Below are positions 12,643 through 22,111 of a stretch of DNA of 32,198 bases, piece by piece. Origin of the DNA: a virus; IMG/VR virus record IMGVR_UViG_3300042332_000231, positions 1 to 32,198 of that record; one strand, written 5' to 3'. Within the stretch, counting starts at the first letter, position 1. Every line of letters starts with the position of its first letter. The translations under genes and the position numbers were made by a program. The notes under the pieces were generated by a model. That model ran no database searches. It was not told where the DNA came from and saw only the letters and a program-made list of their open reading frames with translations.

Positions 12643-13575
12643 TTATCCGTAAATTACGATATCTTCAATAACTCCGTACTGAGTACCCGCAGCCATTCGC
12701 ATAACTACACGAACGTTGTCATCTCCTAAAGTTGCAGATGTATCAATTACTCTAACTTCTTGCGTGTCGCTCAATAAAGAACAACCGAAGTAAAGGTTAG
12801 AAGTAGTTGTAGCCATCATTGAAGAAGTTGGCAATCCGTTAGCCATAAAGATTGGCAATCCGTTGAAAGTTACCGCGCCGTTGTTATACCACATTGTACC
12901 TTGAGCGTTAACCCCTGAGTTAGACGTAGCCAAAGCGGAGAAACCACCTAATGCAGCAACATAAGCCTTAAGAACGTCTTGAGAAACGTAGATTTTAAGG
13001 TCTGCTTTTCCGTAAAGTGTAGCAGGAATAGCGTTGTAAACTGATTGTAATGCAGGGATAACGTTACCCGCGTTGATAGTACCACCCGCGATGTTTTGAG
13101 CAACAGGAAGGTTAGGGTCTGCTTGTGCAGTTGTAAACAACCCGTCAAATTGACCTGAAACGGAAGAAGAACCTTGCCAAATAGAAATCTCGTTAGCGGC
13201 TGCAACTTTTTCAGCGGCATAAGCTATTAAGTAATCCGAAAAAGATTTTGGTAAAGTATCGAAAGAAGAATAACCCATTTCGATAGATTGCCAAGTTGAG
13301 TGAAACTCGGACTTACAAAAAGTCATATTAACTTGTAGGTCTTTAACTTGTAATACACGCTCGGTTAAGTCAACAGTTCCAACAGGAGTAAAGTCGCAAG
13401 AAGCGTCCTTAAGGAAATCAGTTGTTTCTAAACGTTGAATAACTGCTTTGTATTTTACGTTAGGCATAACGGTTACACCGCCACCCTCGATAGTTGGTGC
13501 GCTTAATAAAGCGGCTGATACGTACTTACCTGCCCATTGACCTGCGTACGAAGTAGTAATAGTTGGATTTGGCAT
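12643..13575 (-). CDS. Major capsid protein (HK97 fold likely)
   Basis: 310 aa, follows protease and scaffold-like genes and precedes a strong terminator. Features include an extended N-arm (MPNPTITTSYAGQWAGKYVS), a long spine-helix candidate (DYLIAYAAEKVAAANEISIW), a P-domain region with LYGKADLKIYVSQDVLKAYV, and a final strand NVRVVMRMAAGTQYGVIEDI typical of HK97-type subunits. Codon use is visibly different from the neighbours, with more Ala GCA/GCT, as expected for a highly expressed gene. HK97 fold is inferred from context and pattern, not from alignment. Confidence 0.85.
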   Translation of the reverse strand: MPNPTITTSYAGQWAGKYVSAALLSAPTIEGGGVTVMPNVKYKAVIQRLETTDFLKDASCDFTPVGTVDLTERVLQVKDLQVNMTFCKSEFHSTWQSIEMGYSSFDTLPKSFSDYLIAYAAEKVAAANEISIWQGSSSVSGQFDGLFTTAQADPNLPVAQNIAGGTINAGNVIPALQSVYNAIPATLYGKADLKIYVSQDVLKAYVAALGGFSALATSNSGVNAQGTMWYNNGAVTFNGLPIFMANGLPTSSMMATTTSNLYFGCSLLSDTQEVRVIDTSATLGDDNVRVVMRMAAGTQYGVIEDIVIYG

Positions 13576-13590
13576 TTTTTTTTAATTTAA

Positions 13591-14187
13591 TTATTTATAC
13601 ATTTTGTTTAATACGGAATCCATAATTCCGCGTGGTGCTTTTTTACCGATTTTTACGAATTCGGTTTTAGCTTCGTTTTCAGGGTTAAAAGAAATCGGCT
13701 CGGGTGTTTCCATAAGTTCGGTTGCTTCTAATGCAACTTCGTCAACTTTGGTTAACTTCGCTAACTCAACTTTTAACGCTTCGTTTTCTTCTTTTAGTTT
13801 TTCCATTTCAGTAAAGAATGTTTCTTTAACTATGGATTCGATTGTTTTTTTAGGAGTAGATACGGGTGCGCTCATTTCTTCTTCGGGCATCGGCTCGGTA
13901 GTTTCTTCTTTTACTTCTTCAACTTCCTCTACTTCTTCTTCCTTTTCTTTAACCTCGGAAATAATACCTTCTTCAACGATAACTAAAATACGTCCGTCTT
14001 CTAATTCGTATTCTCCAACGGGAACGGCTATCTTTTGTTCGTCTTCCGTTACGACAAAAACTTCTTTTCCTGCTTCGAAAGTTTCCGCTTCGATTTTGGT
14101 TACTCCGTCGCCCATAAGCATTTGTTCTAACTTAATTTCGTTAGACAACAATGCTTTGATTTTTTCTAATAGTGTGCTATTTTTCAT
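13591..14187 (-). CDS. Scaffold-like acidic protein
   Basis: 198 aa. The centre is a run of glutamates with valines (residues 80-115), then a coiled-coil segment (EMEKLKEENEALKVELAKLT). The C-terminal end is basic (KIGKKAPRGIMDSVLNKMYK). Highly acidic coiled-coil proteins with a basic tail directly before the capsid gene are the hallmark of internal scaffolds; the basic tail would bind the capsid lattice. The upstream XkdF protease would remove it during maturation. An antisense frame of similar length exists but is Ser-rich and only mirrors the Glu codons. Confidence 0.8.
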   Translation of the reverse strand: MKNSTLLEKIKALLSNEIKLEQMLMGDGVTKIEAETFEAGKEVFVVTEDEQKIAVPVGEYELEDGRILVIVEEGIISEVKEKEEEVEEVEEVKEETTEPMPEEEMSAPVSTPKKTIESIVKETFFTEMEKLKEENEALKVELAKLTKVDEVALEATELMETPEPISFNPENEAKTEFVKIGKKAPRGIMDSVLNKMYK

Positions 14188-14197
14188 TTGTGTTTAT

Positions 14198-14575
14198 TTA
14201 TTTCGTTAATTGTCTTGCTGAATCCGTTATTGTCCTAACATCAAAATCTTGTCGAATTATTGCTACTGCTTTTCTAACCGTTGGATTTTCTAAATAGTTT
14301 AATCCTAATTCTTTAAATTGTTTTTCTAAAACAAATCCTAAATCTCCGATTGCTTTTGTATTAGTTCTAAAAGAATCCCCACTTGTAACTACTGTTTTAG
14401 CTAAAGTTTTTAATTCTTTAGAACTTTTATTAAATGCATCTAAATCCTTTTGTGCGTTTACAATTAATTTTTCTAAATCTTGTATTGCGCCTAACTCGAC
14501 TTCGTGTTTACCTAACTCAACTTTGCTCGCTTGGATTTCGTCCGCCTTGTTGATTTTGTCTAAAATTGTTTTCAT
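14198..14575 (-). CDS. Small helical head-region protein (125 aa)
   Basis: Coiled-coil N-terminal half (KVELGKHEVELGAIQDLEKL) and a second helical part with LGFVLEKQFKELGLNYLE. No known domain recognised. It sits between the Cys-rich small protein and the scaffold, so it may be part of head assembly or a second scaffold component. Codon use is more A/T-rich than in the capsid. Function unknown. Confidence 0.7.
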   Translation of the reverse strand: MKTILDKINKADEIQASKVELGKHEVELGAIQDLEKLIVNAQKDLDAFNKSSKELKTLAKTVVTSGDSFRTNTKAIGDLGFVLEKQFKELGLNYLENPTVRKAVAIIRQDFDVRTITDSARQLTK

Positions 14576-14614
14576 ATTATTATAATTAAAGGTTAAAAGT
14601 TTTGTTGCATTTTG

Positions 14615-14797
14615 TTACGGCTTCGGATACCAAAGCGGGGGTGGTGGAACGGGGTTCGGTGGTGTTACGTCGCTTCCGATACCTTGATTTTGTAGTTCGC
14701 CCGTACAACACTTTGAATCGTAAGTATTGTTCTTGCATAGGCAACCACGCTTACCACCACGCGGACTATTTCTTATTTCTTGTCTTCTTGCTTTCAT
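14615..14797 (-). CDS. Cys-rich small protein of Bacteroidota phages (60 aa)
   Basis: Basic N-terminus (MKARRQEIRNSPRGGKRGCL), a Cys cluster (CLCKNNTYDSKCC), then TGELQNQGIGS and a Pro-rich tail. The CxC...CC pattern with QGIG is one I recall from small hypothetical proteins in flavobacterial phages. It may bind a metal or form disulfides. Its ATG overlaps the stop of the basic 44-aa gene upstream (ATGA). Role unknown; it could be a minor head component. Confidence 0.65.
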   Translation of the reverse strand: MKARRQEIRNSPRGGKRGCLCKNNTYDSKCCTGELQNQGIGSDVTPPNPVPPPPLWYPKP

Positions 14798-14928
14798 CCT
14801 TGTCCGCGATTTATTTTTTTATAATTCTTTGACGTTTTAAGTTGGCTCGTTTTTGATTTCGCGTGTACGTTAGGCCGCTTAATCTTTGGCTTTTGAACGT
14901 GGTTAGAAGTTGCTACTTGTTTAGCCAT
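14794..14928 (-). CDS. Short, highly basic protein (44 aa)
   Basis: MAKQVATSNHVQKPKIKRPN followed by more Lys-rich sequence ending NRGQG. There are about a dozen Lys/Arg in 44 residues and no hydrophobic core. It overlaps the end of the protease gene and, by four bases, the Cys-rich gene. A disordered DNA- or scaffold-binding peptide is plausible. The coupled overlaps at both ends are the main evidence that it is real. Confidence 0.6.
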   Translation of the reverse strand: MAKQVATSNHVQKPKIKRPNVHAKSKTSQLKTSKNYKKINRGQG

Positions 14929-15505
14929 TGATACCTAATAAATTTTTAAGTTCGTTTATTATTTCCGTGGCTTCGTCTTCTTCCGAACTCATTTCGAATT
15001 TATCCGCGAAGTAACCTTCTATTGAAAAGCCTTTTACTTTTCCTTCTTTAACATCGTTCCAAACTTCGTCGTTGTTTACTTTCATCGAAATCATCCAAGT
15101 ACCTTTAGGTAGTGAGAATCCGTAAAGATTCGACTTGTCCTTTTTTTCGTCTTCTATTATCCAAGATTCAACAACGCTTAAACCCTTTAACTTTTTTTCG
15201 TGTTCGTATGTCGCGTTATTTTGATTTGAGCGCATTAAAAACAATTCACTTGCTTTTCGAATTGTATCCTCGGAAAAATAAATATAGTATTCTTCGTTCT
15301 TTGCGTTTCTTCGGTAAATTTCTTTATTCGGAACTAAAGCCGCACCCATTAAAATTCGTTTCTCGGTATCAACTTCTTTAAGTTCGATTTCGTGTTTATT
15401 TAAGGCTACAAAGTTTTCTTCAATTGCGGGGGATTTTACAACGCTTACTGCGTCTATTCCGCTTTGTTCGTCGTTTTCGTCTATGATTAATTCAATAATT
15501 CTCAT
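14921..15505 (-). CDS. XkdF-type prohead serine protease
   Basis: 194 aa. The sequence has the XkdF / S78-related pattern: DAVSVVKSPAIEENFVALNK at the N-terminus, ILMGAALVPNKEIYR, TYEHEKKLKG with the probable catalytic His102, LYGFSLPKGTWMISMKV, and GFSIEGYF with the probable nucleophile Ser161. These proteases mature the prohead by cutting scaffold and capsid arms. The gene lies upstream of the scaffold and capsid genes, as expected, with three small genes in between. Confidence 0.9.
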   Translation of the reverse strand: MRIIELIIDENDEQSGIDAVSVVKSPAIEENFVALNKHEIELKEVDTEKRILMGAALVPNKEIYRRNAKNEEYYIYFSEDTIRKASELFLMRSNQNNATYEHEKKLKGLSVVESWIIEDEKKDKSNLYGFSLPKGTWMISMKVNNDEVWNDVKEGKVKGFSIEGYFADKFEMSSEEDEATEIINELKNLLGING

Positions 15506-15526
15506 ATCTAAATAATTTAATTTTGG

Positions 15527-17971
15527 TTAAAGTGTTGCGTTTTGTATTCGGTTACGGTCTAAGCTTTGCGCCGTTGTTACTTGTCCACTAACAACGTATG
15601 CTTGAGTAGGTTGTTGTTGAAGTTGCGAAAGTTGGTTAAGTCCGTTATTACCTACGACATTAAAGGAAGGCGCTTGAGTTCCACCTGACATACCACCGCC
15701 ACCACCTTCGGAAGCGCCACCGCCACCCGTAGAAGAACCACCACCCTCGAATTTTTGCGAAGCAATTTTAGCAACTCCTGCCAATCCACTTGCTACGGCT
15801 ATCCCTGCGGCAATACCACCACGAACGGGCGAAGTTGGGTCGGGAACGGGTGTAAACTGCGAAAAGTAAGCCGAACGCGCACTTAAAAATGTGTCAATTA
15901 ATGCGGTGGCTATACTTGCCGCCTTTTTAACTTGGAATGCTTTTTTGGCTTGTTTTTCTCCCTTCTTACCAAACATTTCCGTAAGGTCGGAAATTAAGCT
16001 TAACCCTTGTTTTGCTAAATCCGCGTCGCGTTTAATTGCTTCTTCTTTACGTGCTTTTTCTGCGTCCGTATATTTCTTATTGATTTCTTCTACTTCGCGG
16101 TTTTTGGCTTCGGTTATTGTTTTTTCTGCGTCTGCGTTACCTTTCGCCATTTTCTGCATTTCCTTATATTTCTCGTCGAGTAAATAAAGTTCGCGCGCTT
16201 GTTCGCTTAAAGTTTCTTGGTAATTTAGGTCTTTTAAGTTTTTAACATCTTTTAAGAAATCTTCTTGTCGTTTCTTTTCTTCTTCTTTTAATTTTTCGTC
16301 CGCTTCTTTGGCTTCCTTTAATTTTTCTGCTTGGTATTTTTCGTCTATTGCTAACAAGTCTTTATTCAAAACGTCTTTAGCGTTTACAAGTATTTGTCGT
16401 TCTTGTTCGGTTAGTTTAGATTCAGCGTTTACCCTTAGCGCTTCGAGTTGCTTGTTATATTCTTCGCGACTTATTTTACCTGATTCGTATTGTTTATCTA
16501 AAGCGGCTTGTTCATCTGCTATTCGTTCTTTTAGGAAGTTGTCGCGGTAGTCATTGTAAGCGTCTTGACGTATTGCTTTGTCTTTAGCTATTCCGTCTTC
16601 CATTAACGCGAGTTTTTGGTTTTCGGCTTCTTCTTCTAATTTGCTTTGGTCGTCGTATTGTTTCTTTAAGTTGTCTATGTAAGCCTTGCGACTTTGTTCC
16701 GCGTTTTGCTTTGCCTTATCTCCCGCTTCTTTGGCTTTGTCCGCCATTTCTTTGTTATGTTCGGCCTGCATTACTGCGATAGCGTGGTTCGTGTCTACGT
16801 TGTCTTTGTAGGTTTCGTCCATTATTTTTCTAACTCCTTCCGCTCGTTTCTTTAATTCTTTGTACCTATCGGAATCTTGGTCTTCGGTTGCTAATAGTAA
16901 ATCCATTTCGGCCTTAATAGCCTTCATTTTGGACTTTTGAACTTCCAAATAAACGCGTCCACTTGCTAAATGCGCTTTAGCCTTGGATAGTTCCATTTCG
17001 TAGGTAGCTTTTCCTGAGGCCTTTGCTAAATCTATTTCGCGTTGTGCCTTTGCATCGTTTTGACTTTGTTCTTTTTTAATTGCTTTCGCTCGTTTATCTG
17101 CGCCTTTAATAACCGCTTCCGTATGGTCGTGAGCGTTCTTTTTCATTTTGGCCGTGTTAACATCGTCCACAATCCCAAAGTATTCTAACGCTTTTATAGT
17201 TCCGTAAATTATCCCGATAAAAGGAAACATTATCGAAATTAAAATCTTTACTCCCGTGCCTAATTTTTCAAACTTTTCACGCGCCCACATTACCGCTTGA
17301 GTTACCTTGTCAAAGTTCGCAATAAGTAAACCAACCGCGACAACTATTGCACCGATACCCGTAGCAATTAAAGCAATTCTAAATAATTTCATCGCGTTGC
17401 TCGCTACACCCGTAGAAACGGCTACTCCCGTTTGAGCCGTGGCCAATCCCGTTGAAGCAACCGCCTGAGCGCCCGTTGTAACTACGTTTGCTTTGTCTAC
17501 CGCTGCGCCTGCTGCCGTTACTGCATTCTTTTTGAATAAACCTAAAACAACGTCTTTAACTACCGTCCCAAGTTGTTTAAATGAGTCCTTTGCTTCGAGT
17601 ACACCTTGAATACCTTGCGAAAAAGCCATAGCACTTTGAACTCGTAACATTGCTTCTTGCACCGCTTCGCCTTCAACTCCGATTAAACCTAAACCACCCT
17701 CAACCGCTTGGAATCCGTCAAGTACCCCACCGAACGACTTACTTAACGCGTTAAATTTTCCGTCGGGGTTAAATGAATCTACTAAATCGTTTGTGAATCC
17801 GATTTGGTCTTTTAATTCTGCGGCTGCCTTTGCTGCCCGTATTGCTTCGGCTGAAGTTTCTCCATAGGCTGCGGAAACTCTTTGTAATTCTACAACCGCT
17901 TCTTTATATTGCGCCTTTAGACTTTTTACGTTGTCTTTAACCTCAAGTTCTATCGTTCGTTTTTCCGCCAT
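15527..17971 (-). CDS. Tail tape measure protein
   Basis: 814 aa. The N-terminal 150 residues are helical and Gly/Ala-rich. Two hydrophobic helices follow at about 199-220 (RIALIATGIGAIVVAVGLLI) and 241-262. A long charged coiled-coil region runs from 280 to 670, and a Gly-rich C-terminus ends GRIQNATL-like. This is the standard layout of siphovirus tape measures. At about 0.15 nm per residue it predicts a tail near 120 nm. The gene precedes the protease and head genes, an unusual order compared with most siphoviruses. Confidence 0.92.
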   Translation of the reverse strand: MAEKRTIELEVKDNVKSLKAQYKEAVVELQRVSAAYGETSAEAIRAAKAAAELKDQIGFTNDLVDSFNPDGKFNALSKSFGGVLDGFQAVEGGLGLIGVEGEAVQEAMLRVQSAMAFSQGIQGVLEAKDSFKQLGTVVKDVVLGLFKKNAVTAAGAAVDKANVVTTGAQAVASTGLATAQTGVAVSTGVASNAMKLFRIALIATGIGAIVVAVGLLIANFDKVTQAVMWAREKFEKLGTGVKILISIMFPFIGIIYGTIKALEYFGIVDDVNTAKMKKNAHDHTEAVIKGADKRAKAIKKEQSQNDAKAQREIDLAKASGKATYEMELSKAKAHLASGRVYLEVQKSKMKAIKAEMDLLLATEDQDSDRYKELKKRAEGVRKIMDETYKDNVDTNHAIAVMQAEHNKEMADKAKEAGDKAKQNAEQSRKAYIDNLKKQYDDQSKLEEEAENQKLALMEDGIAKDKAIRQDAYNDYRDNFLKERIADEQAALDKQYESGKISREEYNKQLEALRVNAESKLTEQERQILVNAKDVLNKDLLAIDEKYQAEKLKEAKEADEKLKEEEKKRQEDFLKDVKNLKDLNYQETLSEQARELYLLDEKYKEMQKMAKGNADAEKTITEAKNREVEEINKKYTDAEKARKEEAIKRDADLAKQGLSLISDLTEMFGKKGEKQAKKAFQVKKAASIATALIDTFLSARSAYFSQFTPVPDPTSPVRGGIAAGIAVASGLAGVAKIASQKFEGGGSSTGGGGASEGGGGGMSGGTQAPSFNVVGNNGLNQLSQLQQQPTQAYVVSGQVTTAQSLDRNRIQNATL

Positions 17972-18128
17972 TTTTTTCTAGTTTCTTTATTAATAACTCC
18001 CGAACCATTTGTTTGTACGCGGGTTTAATTTTGTCGTGTAGTTTGTACTTACCTTTTGCGATTTCAATATATTCGTGTTCGCCTACGAATTCCGCTACTT
18101 GTAAAAGTTGAACTATTTGGTTTATCAT
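17943..18128 (-). CDS. Small basic protein between tail-tip and tape measure genes (61 aa)
   Basis: MINQIVQLLQVAEFVGEHEY, then a basic helical C-terminus (QMVRELLIKKLEKNGGKTND). It overlaps the gene before it by four bases and the tape measure by 29. No family recognised. The tight overlaps and its place in the tail block suggest a minor tail assembly factor. Confidence 0.65.
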   Translation of the reverse strand: MINQIVQLLQVAEFVGEHEYIEIAKGKYKLHDKIKPAYKQMVRELLIKKLEKNGGKTNDRT

Positions 18129-20503
18129 ATTCTTAAAATTACGATTTGACTTGTTTGTGTTGTTCCGTCTTGGTATATATATTCGCAGTCAACCGTTATA
18201 ACATCGTTTCTTCCTTCGGTTTCTAATTGTACACCCGCTTCGGTTATTCTTAAATTACTATCTTCGGTTGCTCTATCTATATCCCCAATAATTGGCGGTA
18301 AACTTATTCTAATCGTTTGAGATGAACTTATGGAACTTGGAGTTATAATTACTCCCGTTGTTGGTGAAGTAAAGTTAACTAAGGTTGCGAAATTTGGTAG
18401 CGTAATTGGAACGGTTACGTCTTCTTGCGCTTCGCCTGTTTGAATAACACGAATAGGGAAAACGGGCATAAAGTCGTTAAGTAATTGGAATGTACTTTCT
18501 CCCGTTACTAAATTCGTTTTCATTTCGTTAATTAAATAACGCTTGTCCCTAATTATAAGTCGGTCGTTCAACCTTAAATTAGTTAAAATTCCCACGGGTA
18601 AATTTGTCTTAACGGTTGTTAGTCGGTTTTTAGGGTTAAATAAGTTAGTTAAGTAAGGAAAATAATACGTCGCGAAAATTGATTGCTGAATCGGAGTTAA
18701 CCAATAAGAAGAAGTTTCAGGCGCAAAGTTAGTGGAGTAGTTTATGCCGTTATCCGTTAAGTCTTGTCCGAACATCATATAGTCGTTTGTTTGAAATAAA
18801 CTAATTCCGTTTGTAAAGTGTATGTGGTCTGCTATGTTAACGCTTCCGTATTTGTACAATAAACACGGCTTCGGTATGTAAGGTGCGTAGGCTTGGTCTA
18901 ACGCATACCCTACTTGTAAACCCGTTGGGGTTCCTGAATCAAAGAATTGATTAAATAGTAAATTTTCGAAAGGAACTTTAATCGTAAACTCCCCACCGTC
19001 GTATGGATATTGATATTCCGTGTTTCCGTATTCTTTTAAGCCTTGCTCGAAGTAGGCTTTATTCATTAACGAGTTAGATTGCTCAAACGCGAATCCTATT
19101 TTCTTGTAAAGTTTTACTCGGTCTATTCCTATTTCGGTTTTATCCGTAAACTCGGTAATATCTATAATTGCGCCCGTAGCATACCAATCGTCCAAAGGAA
19201 TAATCGTATACTCATTTACACCACTACCAAAACACGTTAAGTTAAATTGCTTTAAGATTCCCGAAATAAAATCTTGCACCTTCATTTGTGGCGCAAGTTG
19301 CGCTAAGTCGGTAAATGCTGAAAGGTTTAATGTTATGTTTGAATATCGAATGTACTCCGTTGTAGGAATCGGATTCACGGAAGTAATATAAGTAACTTCG
19401 TATTGAATTTCGGAATCAAACGTTAACGGAAAATTAGAGCGAATATAAAACTCCCAAACATCGTTTAAGCCTAGAACATTTGGCACGTTAGCAAGTCCAT
19501 AAATAGCCGTTCCCGTACCTTGTGTTGTAGAAAACAAAGCGCCGTTTCTATACGTGTCTATCCAATAAGTTGTGGTCGGAGAACTTACCGAAGTAACGTC
19601 CAACGTTATTACGTGGTTCATCCACGTAGCGCCATTAAAAAACGGGGTTGTAATTTGGTTTAACGAAGAATCAACATAAAGATTAAGCGGGTAAGTTGGA
19701 ATGTAAGAACTTATGATAGTATCAAAGTCAAGTTGTTGAGGTTGTCCACTAAACTCGAAGTCGTTTTTATTCTTATACCAAATATAAGCCTGAGTAAATT
19801 TCGGGTCGGTTAAAAATGCGCCGTTAAAAGTTACTCCGTATTGTAAGCCGATAATATCAAAAATTGATTTTACCCGTAATGCAGGAAATAACTCCGTGTA
19901 ATTTATCGCGCCTGCGTTTGTGTGTATATCGTTTGAATTTGAACCTAAAAACGGAATAAGCCAATTCGGAACGTTTGCCACGGGTGCGGTTGATAGGTAT
20001 TCCCATATTCGATTTGAAGTAATTAACGGGTAAGAAACATCGTAATCAACCGTTGTAGTTCTTATTCGATTAAACACTTCCGTAAACGTGTAATTGTGGT
20101 TTACTGTTGAGTAATCTAAGTCGCTTAATAGGTCTTCGCCTACCAAGTCTTTAAGTGTAGTTACGTCTCCGTAAAAAGTAATCGTGTAGGAATTTGGTTG
20201 TCCGTTTTTTAGTTGCGACTTTTCCATTTGGATTTTACCCCTACGGAAAAATGTCATATCTATCTCAATGTACCCGTCTAAGCGTTCTTGGTAATTGATT
20301 GAACTATTAACCGCGTTTTCATAAAAGTATTCCCATACCGCGTTATTACGTGCGCTCGTTGGTATTGTAAACGACTGCGAAAAGTCGGTAAACGTTTTAC
20401 TAATATCCTGAATGTTTTGAATCGTAGAATTTACTTCGATTGTTTCATCGTTGAATAAATCTAACTCCCTACCTTCAACAAAAATTCGAACTTGTCTTTT
20501 CAT
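18125..20503 (-). CDS. Large tail-tip/minor tail protein (792 aa)
   Basis: The N-terminal KRQVRIFVEGRELDLFNDET and DISKTFTDFSQSFTIPTSAR segments are characteristic of a large structural protein of flavobacterial phages. The sequence then runs as beta-rich material with Asn, Thr and aromatic residues. There is a recognisable late motif LNDRLIIRDKRYLINEMKTN and a C-terminal Ig-like beta region. No protease or glycosidase motif is evident. It lies between another tail protein and the tape measure, so it is probably a distal tail or tip component that contacts the host. Confidence 0.7.
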   Translation of the reverse strand: MKRQVRIFVEGRELDLFNDETIEVNSTIQNIQDISKTFTDFSQSFTIPTSARNNAVWEYFYENAVNSSINYQERLDGYIEIDMTFFRRGKIQMEKSQLKNGQPNSYTITFYGDVTTLKDLVGEDLLSDLDYSTVNHNYTFTEVFNRIRTTTVDYDVSYPLITSNRIWEYLSTAPVANVPNWLIPFLGSNSNDIHTNAGAINYTELFPALRVKSIFDIIGLQYGVTFNGAFLTDPKFTQAYIWYKNKNDFEFSGQPQQLDFDTIISSYIPTYPLNLYVDSSLNQITTPFFNGATWMNHVITLDVTSVSSPTTTYWIDTYRNGALFSTTQGTGTAIYGLANVPNVLGLNDVWEFYIRSNFPLTFDSEIQYEVTYITSVNPIPTTEYIRYSNITLNLSAFTDLAQLAPQMKVQDFISGILKQFNLTCFGSGVNEYTIIPLDDWYATGAIIDITEFTDKTEIGIDRVKLYKKIGFAFEQSNSLMNKAYFEQGLKEYGNTEYQYPYDGGEFTIKVPFENLLFNQFFDSGTPTGLQVGYALDQAYAPYIPKPCLLYKYGSVNIADHIHFTNGISLFQTNDYMMFGQDLTDNGINYSTNFAPETSSYWLTPIQQSIFATYYFPYLTNLFNPKNRLTTVKTNLPVGILTNLRLNDRLIIRDKRYLINEMKTNLVTGESTFQLLNDFMPVFPIRVIQTGEAQEDVTVPITLPNFATLVNFTSPTTGVIITPSSISSSQTIRISLPPIIGDIDRATEDSNLRITEAGVQLETEGRNDVITVDCEYIYQDGTTQTSQIVILRI

Positions 20504-21588
20504 TAGATAACGTTATTAATTAAGTCGGTTGAACTTTCGAATTCAAGAACGTAATTTATTTTTTTGTTGTTTATGTTCTTTTGTTTTTCGAATTCCTTTG
20601 TTTTCATTTTAACAGGAACTCCGTCTAATAAAATTCGTTCGCTTAAAAGTAATTGTTGAATGTTTGAGTTAAAGGATTCGTCAACCCAACCCGTATTCGT
20701 TCGATAAGATATTAACCCGTTTGTGTTAAAAGTTTGTCGTTGGTTTAAGTCGGGGTCGTAACTTGCGAATGGACTTGAGAATTCTTGCATTAAGTTAAAC
20801 TCGGTTGCCGTTGTGGCTAAACTTTCGTAGGAAGCCTTAAACATAAATTCACGTTGCCACGCGCCGTACTTGTTTATGAAGTCGATAACTACGGGAGTGT
20901 ACAAACATTCTTCGATAGGATAAAAAGTAGATTCCCAAAGAATAGCAGCGCCTAATTTAATTCGTAAGATATTACCCGTCAAATAATACGCGGGTCGAAC
21001 CCTATAAAGATTGTAAACGTTATTCGAAGCAATCGTATATGAATGCGTTAAACCCGTTTGAAGTTGCTCGTATTCTACGGTGTAACCCGTCGGTAAATAA
21101 GCCGTAAACGTTCCCGCGCGTTCAAGTGGATTAACCGAAGGATTGTTATTTGCGTCCGCCCAATAGTTATAACTTTTTTCTTCAAGGTGGTAAAATTCCA
21201 ACTGCATTGGGTTCATACCTTCCGAATAGTAGCCGTATCCGTCAAACGCTTGGTAAGTAAACGTATCTAATAAAACGTAAGTACTTAATGCAAGTTTGTA
21301 GCGTTTAATTTGAACCATTGTATATTGTTCCGTTCCTAACAACGCATTATCCGAAGCGTAATTGTTTACAAAATTATTATGGTTAATTGCTTCCAATAAA
21401 TACGGAGAAACGTTGTAAAGTGTTTGCGTATTGTTACTAGCAGGGATTAATTTTTGTAGCGTGTAAGTTGGCGAAGTTGGCGGGGTTGTCCCGTTCGGGT
21501 AAATGTAAAGTTCGACTTTACTTCCTGATTGCCCTACTTCGTTAACCTCAATTATAAATGGGGAACGTGCGTAAATGTTAGTAGCCAT
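20503..21588 (-). CDS. Minor tail protein (361 aa)
   Basis: Beta-rich, aromatic-rich protein: IYARSPFIIEVNEVGQSGSK at the start, then YQAFDGYGYYSEGMNPMQLE, and FINKYGAWQREFMFKASYES in the second half. Proteins with the INKYGAW.R..-type motif occur in Bacteroidota siphovirus tail modules. It shares a TAATG junction with the large tail-tip gene, so the two are made together. A role at the tail tip or as distal tail protein is likely; no motif decides. Confidence 0.65.
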   Translation of the reverse strand: MATNIYARSPFIIEVNEVGQSGSKVELYIYPNGTTPPTSPTYTLQKLIPASNNTQTLYNVSPYLLEAINHNNFVNNYASDNALLGTEQYTMVQIKRYKLALSTYVLLDTFTYQAFDGYGYYSEGMNPMQLEFYHLEEKSYNYWADANNNPSVNPLERAGTFTAYLPTGYTVEYEQLQTGLTHSYTIASNNVYNLYRVRPAYYLTGNILRIKLGAAILWESTFYPIEECLYTPVVIDFINKYGAWQREFMFKASYESLATTATEFNLMQEFSSPFASYDPDLNQRQTFNTNGLISYRTNTGWVDESFNSNIQQLLLSERILLDGVPVKMKTKEFEKQKNINNKKINYVLEFESSTDLINNVI

Positions 21589-22111
21589 AATTCTTAAAAT
21601 TTTCTTTCATTATTGTGTCGAAGGTTTCTTGCGCTTCTAATCCGTAAGCGTCTATTAATTCGTTAGGTAAGTTCTTAAATGCGTACTTAAAAGGCTTGGT
21701 AAAAAACATTGAAGGCTTAATTCCTTTATTCCATATCGAACGCGTTATAATCATAGCCGTAGCGTCGCTACTTATGAACCTTCCTTTTTTATCTCGGAAT
21801 TGAATTCGTCTTTGTTTAACCCACTTTTTAATACCTTCCGTTAAACCGCCTTTTTTGCCCGTTCCTGAGCCAAACTTAAACCCGCTTAAACTTCGTCCGC
21901 TTCGTACCCCTCGAACCCCTTGGTCTTGGTAGAAACCGTATTCTTCCATTTCAAAAAAGAAACGAATTGAATTCGGCATAACCTTAATTTCTGCGCCTAA
22001 CGATTGTTTAAGTTTTCCTGAAGCGTTTTTACTGCGTAGGTTGCTTTTCGCCTTTGCTATTACATAGTCTCGAAATTCCTCGAGTGCTTTAAGTTGTAGT
22101 TCTTTATCCAT
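21578..22111 (-). CDS. HK97 gp10-like tail completion protein
   Basis: 177 aa from ATG 22111, which overlaps the preceding stop in TAATG; an upstream TTG would add two residues. Contains AKSNLRSKNASGKLKQSLGA, EYGFYQDQGVRGVRSGRSL and IKKWVKQRRIQFRDKKGRFI, the shape of HK97 gp10-like proteins, which are basic, with a conserved G.Y...G region followed by residues near NKGIKPSMFFTKPFK. Such proteins join head and tail. Located next to the tail-terminator candidate. Confidence 0.75.
   Translation of the reverse strand: MDKELQLKALEEFRDYVIAKAKSNLRSKNASGKLKQSLGAEIKVMPNSIRFFFEMEEYGFYQDQGVRGVRSGRSLSGFKFGSGTGKKGGLTEGIKKWVKQRRIQFRDKKGRFISSDATAMIITRSIWNKGIKPSMFFTKPFKYAFKNLPNELIDAYGLEAQETFDTIMKENFKNYGY

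Noticed and set aside
12948-13220. Second minus-strand frame inside the capsid gene
   Set aside because: The product is Leu/Thr-rich with no recognisable pattern, and the capsid frame is clearly the coding one.
13604-14209. Long plus-strand ORF (about 200 codons) opposite the scaffold gene
   Set aside because: Ser/Thr-rich product that mirrors the Glu/Lys codons of the scaffold; no promoter or leader on the plus strand.
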